A stretch of DNA of 64,000 bases, from assembly GCF_000467105.1 (NCBI RefSeq), contig NZ_BATI01000001.1, forward strand, positions 1 to 64,000, in the 5' to 3' direction. The stretch is from Aquipseudomonas alcaligenes NBRC 14159. Lineage in GTDB: Bacteria; Pseudomonadota; Gammaproteobacteria; Pseudomonadales; Pseudomonadaceae. The translations under genes and the position numbers were made by a program. Shown one piece after another: positions 7,996-16,542 of this stretch. Position 1 is the stretch's first letter, and each line of letters begins with the position of its first letter. Under the pieces are notes generated by a model. That model saw only the letters and a program-made list of their open reading frames with translations. It had not been told where the DNA came from and searched no databases.

Positions 7996-8760
7996 TCAGC
8001 TTTCCAGCAGGTTGTGCAGCTCGATGAACTGCTGGGTCAGCTTGTGGCTGCGATCCAGGTGGATCAGCGGGGTGCAGGCCTGGTGCGATTCGCGCATCTT
8101 CACCGAGCTCATCAGGTTCACCGGCAGCACCGGCAGGCCCTCGGCGATCAGCTCGTCGAGCAGCTGCTGCGGCAGGGTGGCGCGCGGCTGGAACTGATTG
8201 ACGACGATGCCCTCGACCTCCAGGTCTTCGTTATGGTCTTCCTTGAGCTCTTCGATCTCCTGCAGCAGGCCGTACAGGGCATTACGCGAGAAGCTGTCAC
8301 AATCGAAGGGGATCAGCACGCGATCGGCAGCGATCAGCGCGGAAACCGTATAGAAGTTCAACGCCGGAGGAGTATCCAGATAGATCCGGTCATAGTCCTC
8401 GGCCAGGTCTTCCAGCAGTTTGCGCAGCTTGTTGATCTTGTGCTTCTGCTCCAGCTTGGGCTGCAGGTCGGCCAGCTCGGCGGTGGCGGTGACCACGTGG
8501 AGGTTGTCGAAGGGCGTCTCGTAGATGTCGACCTTGCCCTTCTTGAAGGAGGTGGCCGAGAGGGTCTGCTTGAAGAAGTCGGCAATGCCCACCGGGCTGT
8601 CGTCACCGGTCAGCCCGGTCAGGTAGTGGGTCGAGTTGGCCTGGGCATCCAGGTCGATGAGCAGGGTACGGTAGCCTTCGGCCGCACTCACCGCCGCCAG
8701 GTTGCAGGCAATGCTGGACTTGCCGACACCACCCTTCTGATTGAACACCACGCGCCGCAT
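7996..8760 (-). CDS. ParA-family ATPase
   Basis: A 254-residue MinD/ParA-type P-loop ATPase. The deviant Walker A motif VFNQKGGVGKSSIACNLA is at the very N-terminus, Walker A' LLIDLDAQAN follows, and Walker B is YDRIYLDTPPALN. Proteins of this class form dimers on DNA or membranes and position cargo such as plasmids, chromosomes or protein clusters. There is no parB, DNA-binding partner or parS-like cluster next to it, so this is an orphan ParA resembling P. aeruginosa PA5028 as remembered. It converges with the universal stress protein gene and diverges from the aryl polyene operon. Confidence 0.88.
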   Translation of the reverse strand: MRRVVFNQKGGVGKSSIACNLAAVSAAEGYRTLLIDLDAQANSTHYLTGLTGDDSPVGIADFFKQTLSATSFKKGKVDIYETPFDNLHVVTATAELADLQPKLEQKHKINKLRKLLEDLAEDYDRIYLDTPPALNFYTVSALIAADRVLIPFDCDSFSRNALYGLLQEIEELKEDHNEDLEVEGIVVNQFQPRATLPQQLLDELIAEGLPVLPVNLMSSVKMRESHQACTPLIHLDRSHKLTQQFIELHNLLES

Positions 8761-8869
8761 GTGACACCTCCCTGATCGCAGATGGACGGATTCTATGCAA
8801 AGGCCGTGTCAAGGGCGAGGAGTAAGCGCGGCGAGCGCCGACCTCCGGTCAGGACGAACGTGCCAAAAT

Positions 8870-8898
8870 TTGCGCGGGCCGCGCACGGTCTGGATAAT
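8870..8898 (+). promoter_or_regulatory. Candidate sigma-70 promoter of the aryl polyene operon
   Basis: TTGCGC (8870-8875) and GATAAT (8893-8898) are separated by exactly 17 bases and lie about 95 bases before the first APE gene. This is the best match in the 233-base divergent region. No activator gene is found in the cluster. Confidence 0.45.
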
Positions 8899-8993
8899 GC
8901 CAGCACCTCGCCATGGTCCCGGCCAACCCTTCCCGCTGGCGGGATCGCAGTAGACAAGGACGCCCTCGGAAGGGGCCGAGAAGAGCTCTCAGC

Positions 8994-9710
8994 GTGACTC
9001 AATTCAGGATCGAACAATGGCGTGCCTGGGCTCCCGGCCTGGACAGTGCAGCCGACTGGCACGCCTGGCAGCAGGCGCCCTTCGCCCCGCAGGACGGCGG
9101 CGAACAGCCCGACGTGGGCTTTCTTCCGGCCCTGCAGCGCCGCCGCCTGAGCCGCCTGGCACGCATGGCCTTCCACGTGGCCTGGCCGCTGGCCGACGCC
9201 GCCGGCCCCCTGCCCCTGGTCTTCGCCTCGCGCCACGGCGAGACCCCGCGCACCCTGGCCATCCTCAGCGACCTGGCGCATGACGAACCGCTCTCGCCCA
9301 CCCAGTTCAGCCTCTCGGTGCACAACGCGATCATCGGCCTGTGGTCGATCCAGCGTGGCGACACCAGCGAAATGACCGCCCTGGCCGCCGAAGGCGACGG
9401 TCTCGAGCAGGCCCTGCTGGAAGCCGCCACCCTGCTCGGCGAAGGCGCTCCCGGCGTACTGCTGATTGTCGCCGAGGAAGCCCCGCCGGAGCTGTACACC
9501 CCCTTTATCGATGACGTGCCCTTCCCCTACGCCGTGGCCCTGCTGCTGCGTCCGGGCGCGCAATGGCAGCTGCAGCTCGGCGAGGGCCAAGGCCCCCGCA
9601 GTACCTGGCCGCATGCCCTGGAACTGGTCCGCGCCCTGTGTGGCGACGCGGACTCCCTGCAACATCACTGGAAACGCCGGCAATGGAACTGGTCGCGTAT
9701 CAAGGCCTGA
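8994..9710 (+). CDS. APE cluster beta-ketoacyl synthase-like chain length factor
   Basis: About 238 residues. The region FASRHGETPRTLAIL ... LSPTQFSLSVHNAIIGLWSI belongs to the short ketosynthase N-terminal-like family (PF13723) that opens aryl polyene clusters. It has no active-site Cys-His-His set, so it probably acts as a chain length factor pairing with a full ketosynthase (ApeC-like in the published Xenorhabdus nomenclature, from memory). I chose the GTG at 8994 because the protein similarity begins there and AAGAG precedes it; the frame is open further upstream to 8913. It is the first gene of the operon, and the acyltransferase start overlaps its 3' end by 28 bases. Confidence 0.8.
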   Translation: MTQFRIEQWRAWAPGLDSAADWHAWQQAPFAPQDGGEQPDVGFLPALQRRRLSRLARMAFHVAWPLADAAGPLPLVFASRHGETPRTLAILSDLAHDEPLSPTQFSLSVHNAIIGLWSIQRGDTSEMTALAAEGDGLEQALLEAATLLGEGAPGVLLIVAEEAPPELYTPFIDDVPFPYAVALLLRPGAQWQLQLGEGQGPRSTWPHALELVRALCGDADSLQHHWKRRQWNWSRIKA

Positions 9711-10498
9711 GCCGCTACAGCGCGCCCTACTGGTGGCGCCTGATCGCCACCGCGCTGAGCTTCTCGCTGTTCGGCATCGGCGGCGTACTGCTGCGCGTCG
9801 TCGTGTTTCCGCTGCTGGCCCTGCTGCCTGGCGACGCCCTGGTGCGCCGCACGCGCGCACGCGCCGTGGTGAGCCGCACCTTCTACTGGTTCGTCCAGTT
9901 CATGTACCGCAGCGGCGTGCTGACCTATGAAGTCGAAGGCGCCGAGCGCCTGGGCCGTCCGGGACAGATGGTGATCGCCAACCACCCCTCGCTGATCGAC
10001 GTGGTGGTGCTGATCGCCTTCATCCGCGACGCCAACTGTGTGGTCAAGCAGAGCCTGTGGGACAATCCCAGCATGCGCGGGCCGATCCGCGCCGCCGGCT
10101 ATATCAGCAACAGTGGCAGCCTGGACATGCTCGACGAGGCCGCCGGTGCCCTGCAGCAGGGCCAGACCCTGATCGTGTTCCCCGAGGGTACGCGCACCAC
10201 GCCGGGGCAGGTGCCCGAGTTCCACCGCGGCGCCGCCGCCATCGCGGTGCGCGGCGCCAGCGTGGTCACCCCGGTGGTGATCAGCGTGACGCCGACCACC
10301 CTGACCAAGGCCGAGCCCTGGTACAGCATTCCGTCGCGTCGTTTCCATTTTCGCCTGCGGGTCGGGGAGGATATCGATCCGCGGCAATTCACCGAGCAGG
10401 CTCCGCTGCCGATTGCCTCGCGCAAGCTCAATGACCATCTGCATCAACATTTCATGAAGGAGCTCGCAACAGATGAGCGATCTGCAAACCGAGATTAA
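9683..10498 (+). CDS. APE cluster lysophospholipid-type acyltransferase (PlsC-like)
   Basis: A 271-residue membrane-anchored acyltransferase with N-terminal hydrophobic segments at about residues 20-55. It carries the PlsC family motifs NHPSLID (HxxxxD catalytic pair) and FPEGTRT (substrate-binding block). PlsC-like enzymes transfer acyl groups from acyl-ACP or acyl-CoA to a glycerol or sugar lipid. In an aryl polyene cluster it is expected to help attach the polyene chain to its lipid anchor. The ATG at 9683 lies inside the previous gene and the stop at 10498 lies inside the next, so the genes are likely translationally coupled. Confidence 0.85.
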   Translation: MELVAYQGLSRYSAPYWWRLIATALSFSLFGIGGVLLRVVVFPLLALLPGDALVRRTRARAVVSRTFYWFVQFMYRSGVLTYEVEGAERLGRPGQMVIANHPSLIDVVVLIAFIRDANCVVKQSLWDNPSMRGPIRAAGYISNSGSLDMLDEAAGALQQGQTLIVFPEGTRTTPGQVPEFHRGAAAIAVRGASVVTPVVISVTPTTLTKAEPWYSIPSRRFHFRLRVGEDIDPRQFTEQAPLPIASRKLNDHLHQHFMKELATDERSANRD

Positions 10499-10733
10499 GC
10501 ACCTGATCATCGAGGCCCTGGGCCTGGAAGACATGGCCGCCGAAGACATCGCCGCCGACCTCACCCTGTTCGGCGAAGGCCTGGGCCTGGACTCGGTGGA
10601 CGCCCTCGAGCTCGGCCTGGCCATCCAGAAACGCTTCGGCATCAAGATCGATGCCGAAGCCAAGGACACCCGCCAGCACTTCGCCAACGTGGCCAGCCTG
10701 GCGGCTTTCGTCGCCGCGAAACAGGCCGCCTGA
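10473..10733 (+). CDS. APE cluster acyl carrier protein 1
   Basis: An 86-residue acidic acyl carrier protein. The phosphopantetheine attachment site is Ser41 in GLGLDSVDALEL. Two ACPs in tandem are a hallmark of aryl polyene clusters; by analogy this one corresponds to ApeE, one of the two carriers that hold the starter and the growing polyene chain. It overlaps the acyltransferase gene by 26 bases and is followed 11 bases later by the second ACP gene. Confidence 0.92.
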   Translation: MSDLQTEIKHLIIEALGLEDMAAEDIAADLTLFGEGLGLDSVDALELGLAIQKRFGIKIDAEAKDTRQHFANVASLAAFVAAKQAA

Positions 10734-10744
10734 GGAAGTCCGCG

Positions 10745-11008
10745 ATGCAAAGCCGTGAAGAGATTTTCGCCACCCTGCGCGATGCCCTGGTCGAGCTGTT
10801 CGAGCTGGACGCCGAACGCGTGACGCTGGAGGCCAACCTCTATCAGGACCTGGAAATCGACAGCATCGACGCCGTCGACCTGATCGACCATATCAAGCGC
10901 CAGACCGGCAAGAAGATCGCCGCCGAGGAGTTCAAGGCCGTGCGCACCGTCGGCGACGTGGTCGAAGCCGTCTACCAGGTGGTCAACGCCGACTCGGCCG
11001 CCAGCTAA
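10745..11008 (+). CDS. APE cluster acyl carrier protein 2
   Basis: An 87-residue acyl carrier protein with its phosphopantetheine serine at residue 40 in LEIDSIDAVDLIDHI. Helix 2 after the serine differs from that of the first ACP, suggesting distinct partners; by analogy it corresponds to ApeF. It has a short gap to the first ACP gene and ends 3 bases before the following membrane-protein gene. Confidence 0.92.
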   Translation: MQSREEIFATLRDALVELFELDAERVTLEANLYQDLEIDSIDAVDLIDHIKRQTGKKIAAEEFKAVRTVGDVVEAVYQVVNADSAAS

Positions 11009-11011
11009 GCC

Positions 11012-11557
11012 ATGGGGCGTCTGTTCGGCCTGCTGCTGGTGGTGGCCGGCCTGCTCTACCCGTTTGCCGTGTACTACGGCATGGAGCACCTGTCGCCGCG
11101 CCTGTTCGCCGCCCTGCTCGGCGGCCTGTGGCTGGCGCGCGCCATCAGCCAGCGCGGCCAGCCCGGCAGCCGCTGGATGGCCGGTGCCGCCCTGGCCTTC
11201 TGCGCCCTGCTCGGCCTGGCCGGCGAGCCGGCGTTGCTGCGCTGGTACCCGGTGCTGCTCAACCTGATGCTGCTGGTGCTGTTCAGCCTGTCGCTGAAGT
11301 TCGGCCCACCGCTGGTGGAGCGCCTGGCGCGCCTGCAGGAGCCGGAGCTGCCGGAACATGCGGTGCGCTATACGCGCCAGGTCACCGCCGTGTGGGCCGG
11401 CTTCTTCCTGGCCAACGGTCTGGTGGTCACGGCCCTGACCCTGTGGGCGCCGCTGAGCTGGTGGACGCTCTACACCGGGCTGATCGCCTACGCCCTGATG
11501 GGCCTGTTGTTTGCCGCTGAGTGGTTGATCCGCCAGCGCGTAAGGAGACATGGATGA
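11012..11557 (+). CDS. APE cluster conserved membrane protein (COG4648-like)
   Basis: A 181-residue protein with about five to six hydrophobic helices and few charged loops. It matches in size, position and composition the small membrane protein found between the ACPs and the AMP-ligase in aryl polyene clusters. Its biochemical role is unknown; it may anchor the synthase complex to the inner membrane. The gene ends in an ATGA overlap with the AMP-ligase gene. Confidence 0.75.
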   Translation: MGRLFGLLLVVAGLLYPFAVYYGMEHLSPRLFAALLGGLWLARAISQRGQPGSRWMAGAALAFCALLGLAGEPALLRWYPVLLNLMLLVLFSLSLKFGPPLVERLARLQEPELPEHAVRYTRQVTAVWAGFFLANGLVVTALTLWAPLSWWTLYTGLIAYALMGLLFAAEWLIRQRVRRHG

Positions 11558-13215
11558 CCTGGCTGCCGCTCGCCGAGCTGCTGCTACACCCCCTGACCGG
11601 CCGCGCCGTGGCGCTGGCGCCGGCGCTCGACCACGCCCAGCTGCAACAGCGCGCCCTGCGCCTGGCCGGCGCCCTGCAGGCGCGCGGTGTGCAGCGCGTG
11701 GCGCTGTACCTGGAGGATGCCGGCGAGCTGGCCATCGCCCTGCTCGGTGCCTGGCGCGCCGGCGCAGCCGTGCTGCTGCCGGCCGATGCCCAGGCACAGA
11801 GCCGCCAGCGCCTGGGCGCGCAGGCCGATCTGTGGCTGGACGACCTCGGAGGCCTGGACGGCGAAGCACTGCCACCCGCCGCTCTCGACCTCGACGCCTG
11901 TCGTCTGGTGCTGTGCACCTCCGGCTCCAGCGGCGAGCCCAAGCTGATCGACAAGTCCCTGCGCCAGCTGGCCAACGAGGTCGACGCCTTGGAGCAACTG
12001 TGGGGCGCCGAGCTTGCCGGCGCGAGCATCCTCGGCAGCGTCGCCGCCCAGCATATCTACGGCCTGTTGTTCCGCGTGCTCTGGCCGCTGTGCGCCGGCC
12101 GCCCGTTCTGGCGCCGCGCCCTGCCGTTCCCCGAAGACCTGCAGCGCGAGAGCCTTACCCAGCCGGCGTTCGCCTGGGTGGCCAGCCCCGCATTGCTCAA
12201 GCGCATGGGTGATAATCTCGACTGGAACGCCCTGAGCGCCGTGCGCCGGGTGTTCTCCTCCGGCGGCGCGCTGCCGGCGGAAGTCTCCGTCGAGCTGGGC
12301 AGCCAGCTCGGCCAGCAGCCGACCGAGATCTACGGCAGCTCCGAGACCGGCGGCATCGCCTGGCGCCAGGGCGGCGAGCTGTGGAGCGCCTTCCCCGGCG
12401 TCGAACTGAGCCTGAACGACGAGGGCGCGCTGCGCATCGCCTCGCCCTACCTGCCGGCCGGGCATGTCGAGCAGAGCGCGGACGCCGCCGAGCTGCAGGC
12501 CGATGGTCGCTTCATCCTGCGCGGAAGGCTGGACCGTATCGTCAAGCTGGAAGAGAAGCGCATCTCCCTGCCCATGCTCGAGCAGGCACTGATCCAGCAC
12601 GACTGGGTCGCCGACGCCCGCCTCGGCGTGATCCAGGAAGGCCGCGCCTTCCTCGGCGCCCTGCTGGCGCTGAGCCCGGCCGGCCTGCACGCCCTGCGCA
12701 ACCAGGGCCGCAAGACCGTCACCGAGGCCCTGCGCAAACACCTGGCCGGCCACTGCGAGGCCATCGCCCTGCCGCGCCGCTGGCGCCTGCTGCTGGAGCT
12801 GCCCTACAGCAGCCAGGGCAAACTGGCGCAGAGCAAGGTCGACGAACTGGTCGCCGCACCGCGCCCGACCCAAGTCACGCCGCACAAGGCAGAGCTGGTC
12901 GAGGGCGAATGGCAGCTGGAACTGGACGTGCCGCCGGACCTGGCCCACTTCACCGGCCACTTCCCGCAGACCCCGGTGCTGCCCGGCGTGGTGCAGATCG
13001 ACTGGGCACAACGCCTGGCCCGCGAGCTGATCGCCGAGCTGCCGCCGCGTTTCTGCGGCATGGAAGTGCTCAAGTTCCAGCAGCTGGTACGCCCCGGCGA
13101 CCGCATCCAGCTGAGCCTGCGTTTCGACGCCGAGCGCGGCAAGCTGTACTTCGCCTACCGCAATGGCGACGCGCCGTGCTCGTCCGGACGCATCCTGCTG
13201 GGGGCGGGGCAGTGA
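11554..13215 (+). CDS. APE cluster AMP-ligase fused to ApeI-type dehydratase
   Basis: A 553-residue two-domain protein. Residues 1 to about 430 form an adenylate-forming ligase with the P-loop [10 protein letters not shown] and the motif [12 protein letters not shown]; it would activate the aryl acid starter and load it onto an ACP. From about residue 445 a hotdog domain follows, with the FabA/FabZ-like motif [13 protein letters not shown] near residue 468, which matches the ApeI-type 3-hydroxyacyl-ACP dehydratase. These two activities are separate genes in the E. coli and Xenorhabdus clusters as I recall them. The start is the ATG at 11554, with AAGGAG upstream and a 4-base overlap with the previous gene. 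A REP-like repeat follows. Confidence 0.85.
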   Translation: MTWLPLAELLLHPLTGRAVALAPALDHAQLQQRALRLAGALQARGVQRVALYLEDAGELAIALLGAWRAGAAVLLPADAQAQSRQRLGAQADLWLDDLGGLDGEALPPAALDLDACRLVLCTSGSSGEPKLIDKSLRQLANEVDALEQLWGAELAGASILGSVAAQHIYGLLFRVLWPLCAGRPFWRRALPFPEDLQRESLTQPAFAWVASPALLKRMGDNLDWNALSAVRRVFSSGGALPAEVSVELGSQLGQQPTEIYGSSETGGIAWRQGGELWSAFPGVELSLNDEGALRIASPYLPAGHVEQSADAAELQADGRFILRGRLDRIVKLEEKRISLPMLEQALIQHDWVADARLGVIQEGRAFLGALLALSPAGLHALRNQGRKTVTEALRKHLAGHCEAIALPRRWRLLLELPYSSQGKLAQSKVDELVAAPRPTQVTPHKAELVEGEWQLELDVPPDLAHFTGHFPQTPVLPGVVQIDWAQRLARELIAELPPRFCGMEVLKFQQLVRPGDRIQLSLRFDAERGKLYFAYRNGDAPCSSGRILLGAGQ

Positions 13216-13234
13216 GCCTGTTCGTGCCTGGCAG

Positions 13235-13330
13235 ACCCTCACCCCTGGCCCCTCTCCCAAAGGGGGAGGGGAAGCACGCCCTCGCCTCCCGCACGGCCAG
13301 CTCCCTCTCCCTCCGGGAGAGGGCTGGGGC
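13235..13330. repeat. REP-like intergenic palindrome
   Basis: Two nested inverted segments built on CCCTCTCCC / GGGAGAGGG: CCCCTCTCCC-AAA-GGGGGAGGGG on the left and CCCTCTCCCTCCGGGAGAGGG on the right, flanked by CTCACCCC and CTGGGG. Elements of this type are common between genes in pseudomonads. It makes most of the 141-base gap between the AMP-ligase/dehydratase and glycosyltransferase genes, in an operon whose other genes mostly overlap. Confidence 0.75.
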
Positions 13331-13356
13331 GGCCGGCGTACTGGTGGGGGAAAACC

Positions 13357-14091
13357 ATGCATAACCCCTGCGCCGTGATCCCGGTGTACAACCACGAGCA
13401 CGCCCTGCCCGTGGTGGTCACCGCCCTGCACCAAGCCGGCCTGCCCTGTGTGCTGGTCGACGATGCCTCCAGCCCGGCCTGCGCGGCGGTAATGGATCAA
13501 CTGGCCACCCAGGCCAACACCTACCTGGTGCGCCTACCGGTCAACCAGGGCAAGGGCGGCGCGGTCATGGCCGGCCTGCGCGAAGCGCAGCGCCTGGGCT
13601 TTAGTCATGCCCTGCAGGTAGACGCCGACGGCCAGCACGACCTGGCCGATATCGCCACCTTCCTCGCCACCTCCCGCGCGCATCCGCAGGCGCTGGTCTG
13701 CGGCTATCCGCAGTACGACGAGAGCGTGCCCAAGGGCCGCCTGTACGCGCGCTACCTGACCCACGTGTGGGTGTGGATCAACAGCCTGTCGCTGTCGATT
13801 CGCGACGCCATGTGCGGCTTCCGTGTCTACCCGCTGCCGGCCACGGTGGCGTTGATCGAATCGACCGCGCTGGGCAAGCGCATGGACTTCGACCCGGAGA
13901 TCCTGGTGCGCCTGGCCTGGCGCAACCAGCCGATGCAGTGGCTGCCGACCAAGGTGCACTACCCGCTCGACGGCCTGTCGCACTTCCGCCTGCTGCACGA
14001 CAACGCGCTGATCTCGAAGATGCACGCCAAGCTGTTCTTCGGCATGTTGCTGCGCGCGCCGCTGATCCTCTGGCGCAGGTGGCGCGGATGA
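13357..14091 (+). CDS. APE cluster family 2 glycosyltransferase
   Basis: A 244-residue GT-A glycosyltransferase. The N-terminus CAVIPVYNHEHALPVVV is the nucleotide-sugar binding strand, LVDDASSPA holds the first acidic motif, and LQVDADGQHD is the metal-binding DxD. It resembles dolichyl-phosphate mannose synthase-type GT2 enzymes without membrane helices. In aryl polyene clusters it is thought to help link the pigment to a sugar or lipid head. The ATG at 13357 is preceded by a GGGGGAA stretch. It overlaps the acyltransferase gene that follows by four bases (ATGA). Confidence 0.88.
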   Translation: MHNPCAVIPVYNHEHALPVVVTALHQAGLPCVLVDDASSPACAAVMDQLATQANTYLVRLPVNQGKGGAVMAGLREAQRLGFSHALQVDADGQHDLADIATFLATSRAHPQALVCGYPQYDESVPKGRLYARYLTHVWVWINSLSLSIRDAMCGFRVYPLPATVALIESTALGKRMDFDPEILVRLAWRNQPMQWLPTKVHYPLDGLSHFRLLHDNALISKMHAKLFFGMLLRAPLILWRRWRG

Positions 14092-15020
14092 GCGGGCAGA
14101 AGGCCGAGCACTGGGCCGGCCAGCGCGAGCGCGGCAGCTTCCTGCTGATGAAGTTCACCGCCACCGCCGCGCGCCTGCTCGGCCGTCGCGCGCTGGCGCC
14201 GCTACTGTACGCCATCGTGCTGTATTTCTACCTGTTCGGCCGCCGGGCGCGGCGCAGCATCTGGGACTACCAGCGCAACCTGGCCACCTGGAGTGGCCGT
14301 ACCGAGCTGCGCCCCAGCCATGGTTCGGTGTTCCGCCAGTTCATGGCCTTCGCCGATGCCCTGCTGGACAAGCTCGACGTGTGGAACGGCCGCCTCGGCC
14401 TGGAGCAGGTCAGCCTGGTCGACCCCGAAGGCCTGCGCCAGCAACTGCATGTCGGCGGTCGCGGCCAGCTATTGGTCACCGCCCACCTGGGCAACCTGGA
14501 GGTCTGCCGCGCCCTCGCCGAACTGGGCGAGAAGGTGCAGATGAACGTGCTGGTGCACACCAAGCACGCCGCGCAGTTCAACCGCCTGCTCGGCGAGGCC
14601 GGCGCCAGCCACCTGCGCCTGATCCAGGTCAGCGAGCTGGACCCGGCCGTGATGCTGCAGCTGTCCGAGCGCCTGGAACGCGGCGAGTGGCTGGCGATTG
14701 CCGGCGACCGCGTGCCGCTGCACGGCGGGCGCAACGTCACGGTGGACTTCCTCGGCCAGCCGGCCGCCTTCCCCCAGGGCCCCTGGCTGCTGGCCGGCCT
14801 GCTGCAATGCCCGGTCAACCTGATGCACTGCCTGAAGATCGACGGCCGCTACCAGGTGATCCTGGAAAGCTTCGCCGACGCCGTGCAGTGGACGCGCCGC
14901 GAGCGCGACGCGGTGATCCGCGGCTGGGTACAACGCTATGCCGAGCGCCTCGGCGAACGCTGCCTGAACGCTCCGCAGCAATGGTTCAACTTCTACCCGT
15001 TCTGGAATGCCCATGACTGA
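14088..15020 (+). CDS. APE cluster LpxL/HtrB-like acyltransferase
   Basis: A 310-residue protein with one hydrophobic segment near residues 35-55, followed by a lipid A-type acyltransferase domain. The catalytic HxxxxE motif is visible in TAHLGNLEV, and AIAGDRVPLHGGRNVTVDFLG fits the downstream substrate-binding block. LpxL-like enzymes transfer acyl chains to lipid A-type acceptors, so it could place an acyl group or the polyene chain on the pigment's lipid anchor. The ATG at 14088 overlaps the glycosyltransferase stop, and its 3' end overlaps the ammonia-lyase gene by 14 bases. Confidence 0.85.
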   Translation: MSGQKAEHWAGQRERGSFLLMKFTATAARLLGRRALAPLLYAIVLYFYLFGRRARRSIWDYQRNLATWSGRTELRPSHGSVFRQFMAFADALLDKLDVWNGRLGLEQVSLVDPEGLRQQLHVGGRGQLLVTAHLGNLEVCRALAELGEKVQMNVLVHTKHAAQFNRLLGEAGASHLRLIQVSELDPAVMLQLSERLERGEWLAIAGDRVPLHGGRNVTVDFLGQPAAFPQGPWLLAGLLQCPVNLMHCLKIDGRYQVILESFADAVQWTRRERDAVIRGWVQRYAERLGERCLNAPQQWFNFYPFWNAHD

Positions 15021-16542
15021 CCACGTGACCTTCGGCGAAGCCCAGCTGACCATCGAGCAGGTGGTCGCCCTGTCCCAGCGCAGCGCCCGCGCCCAGCTGC
15101 AGGGCGATGCCGCCTACCGCGAAAAGATCGCCAAGGGCGCGCGCTTCCTCGACACCCTGCTGGACAAGGAAGGGGTGATCTACGGCGTCACCACCGGCTA
15201 CGGCGATTCCTGCGTGGTGGCCGTGCCACTGCACCAGGTCGAGGCGCTGCCCAAGCACCTGTTCACCTTCCACGGCTGCGGCCTGGGCAAGCTGCTCGAC
15301 GAGGCCAGCACCCGCGCCGTGCTGGCTGCGCGCCTACAGTCGCTGTGCCACGGCGTGTCCGGCGTGCGCGTGGAGCTGCTGGAGCGCCTGCAGGCCTTCC
15401 TCGAACACGATGTGCTGCCGCTGATCCCGGAAGAAGGCTCGGTCGGCGCCAGTGGCGACCTGACCCCGCTGTCCTACGTCGCCGCCACCCTCAGCGGTGA
15501 ACGCGAGGTGATGTACAAGGGCGAACGCCGTAGCGCCGCCGAGGTGCACAAGGAACTCGGCTGGACCCCGCTGATCCTGCGCCCGAAGGAAGCGCTGGCG
15601 CTGATGAACGGCACGGCGGTGATGACCGCCCTGGCCTGCCTGGCCTACTCGCGCGCCGACTACCTGCTGCAGCTGGCCACCCGCATCACCGCGCTCAACG
15701 TAGTGGCGCTGGAAGGCAACCCGGAACACTTCGACGAGCGCCTGTTCGCCGCCAAGCCACACCCAGGCCAGACCCAGGTCGCCGCCTGGCTGCGCCAGGA
15801 CCTGGCCGTGGCCGAGCCGCTGCCGCCGCTGCACCGCCTGCAGGACCGCTACTCGCTGCGCTGCGCACCGCACGTGCTCGGCGTGCTGGCCGACAGCCTG
15901 GGGCTGCTGCGGCAGTTCATCGAGATCGAACTGAACAGCGCCAACGACAACCCGCTGTTCGACGCCGAAACCGAGCGCACCCTGCACGGCGGGCACTTCT
16001 ACGGCGGGCATATCGCCTTCGCCATGGACAGCCTGAAGAACCTGGTCGGCAACGTCGCCGACCTGCTCGACCGCCAGCTCGCCCTGCTGGTCGACACCCG
16101 CTACAACCACGGCCTGCCGAGCAACCTGTCCGGCGCGCCGGCCGAGACCGCGATGATCAACCACGGCTTCAAGGCCGTGCAGATCGGCACCAGCGCCTGG
16201 ACCGCCGAGGCGCTGAAAAACACCCTGCCGGCCAGCGTGTTCTCGCGCTCCACCGAGTGCCACAACCAGGACAAGGTGAGCATGGGCACCATCGCCGCGC
16301 GCGACGCCCTGCGCAGCCTGGAGCTGACCGAACAGGTCGCCGCCGCCACACTGCTGGCCGCCAACCAGGGCGTGTGGCTGCGCGAACGCGCCGGCAAGAC
16401 CGACATCCCCGCACCGCTGGCCGCCATGCGCGAACAGCTGGCCACGGACTTCCCGCCGGTGATCGAGGACCGCGCCCTGGAGGCCGAGCTGCGCCTGTGC
16501 CTGGCGCGCATCCGCAGCCGCCACTGGGGGCTGTATGCGTAA
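15007..16542 (+). CDS. APE cluster aromatic amino acid ammonia-lyase (HAL/PAL/TAL family)
   Basis: A 511-residue lyase of the family whose MIO prosthetic group forms from an Ala-Ser-Gly triad, seen here at residues 148-150 (GSVGASGDLTPLS). The catalytic tyrosine segment YGVTTGYGDS is near residue 59. It would deaminate an aromatic amino acid to an arylacrylic acid, the likely starter for the polyene, since no chorismate-lyase-type gene is in the cluster. The selector positions read Phe88-His89 (LFTFHGCGLG), where histidine lyases have Ser-His, tyrosine lyases His-Leu and phenylalanine lyases Phe-Leu, so the substrate is uncertain. The ATG at 15013 is an alternative start. The thioesterase gene overlaps its end by 8 bases. 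Confidence 0.88.
   Translation: MPMTDHVTFGEAQLTIEQVVALSQRSARAQLQGDAAYREKIAKGARFLDTLLDKEGVIYGVTTGYGDSCVVAVPLHQVEALPKHLFTFHGCGLGKLLDEASTRAVLAARLQSLCHGVSGVRVELLERLQAFLEHDVLPLIPEEGSVGASGDLTPLSYVAATLSGEREVMYKGERRSAAEVHKELGWTPLILRPKEALALMNGTAVMTALACLAYSRADYLLQLATRITALNVVALEGNPEHFDERLFAAKPHPGQTQVAAWLRQDLAVAEPLPPLHRLQDRYSLRCAPHVLGVLADSLGLLRQFIEIELNSANDNPLFDAETERTLHGGHFYGGHIAFAMDSLKNLVGNVADLLDRQLALLVDTRYNHGLPSNLSGAPAETAMINHGFKAVQIGTSAWTAEALKNTLPASVFSRSTECHNQDKVSMGTIAARDALRSLELTEQVAAATLLAANQGVWLRERAGKTDIPAPLAAMREQLATDFPPVIEDRALEAELRLCLARIRSRHWGLYA

Noticed and set aside
8761..8993. A parS-type site for the orphan ParA protein
   Set aside because: No 16-base palindrome of the parS kind is seen in the flanks, and no parB is nearby.
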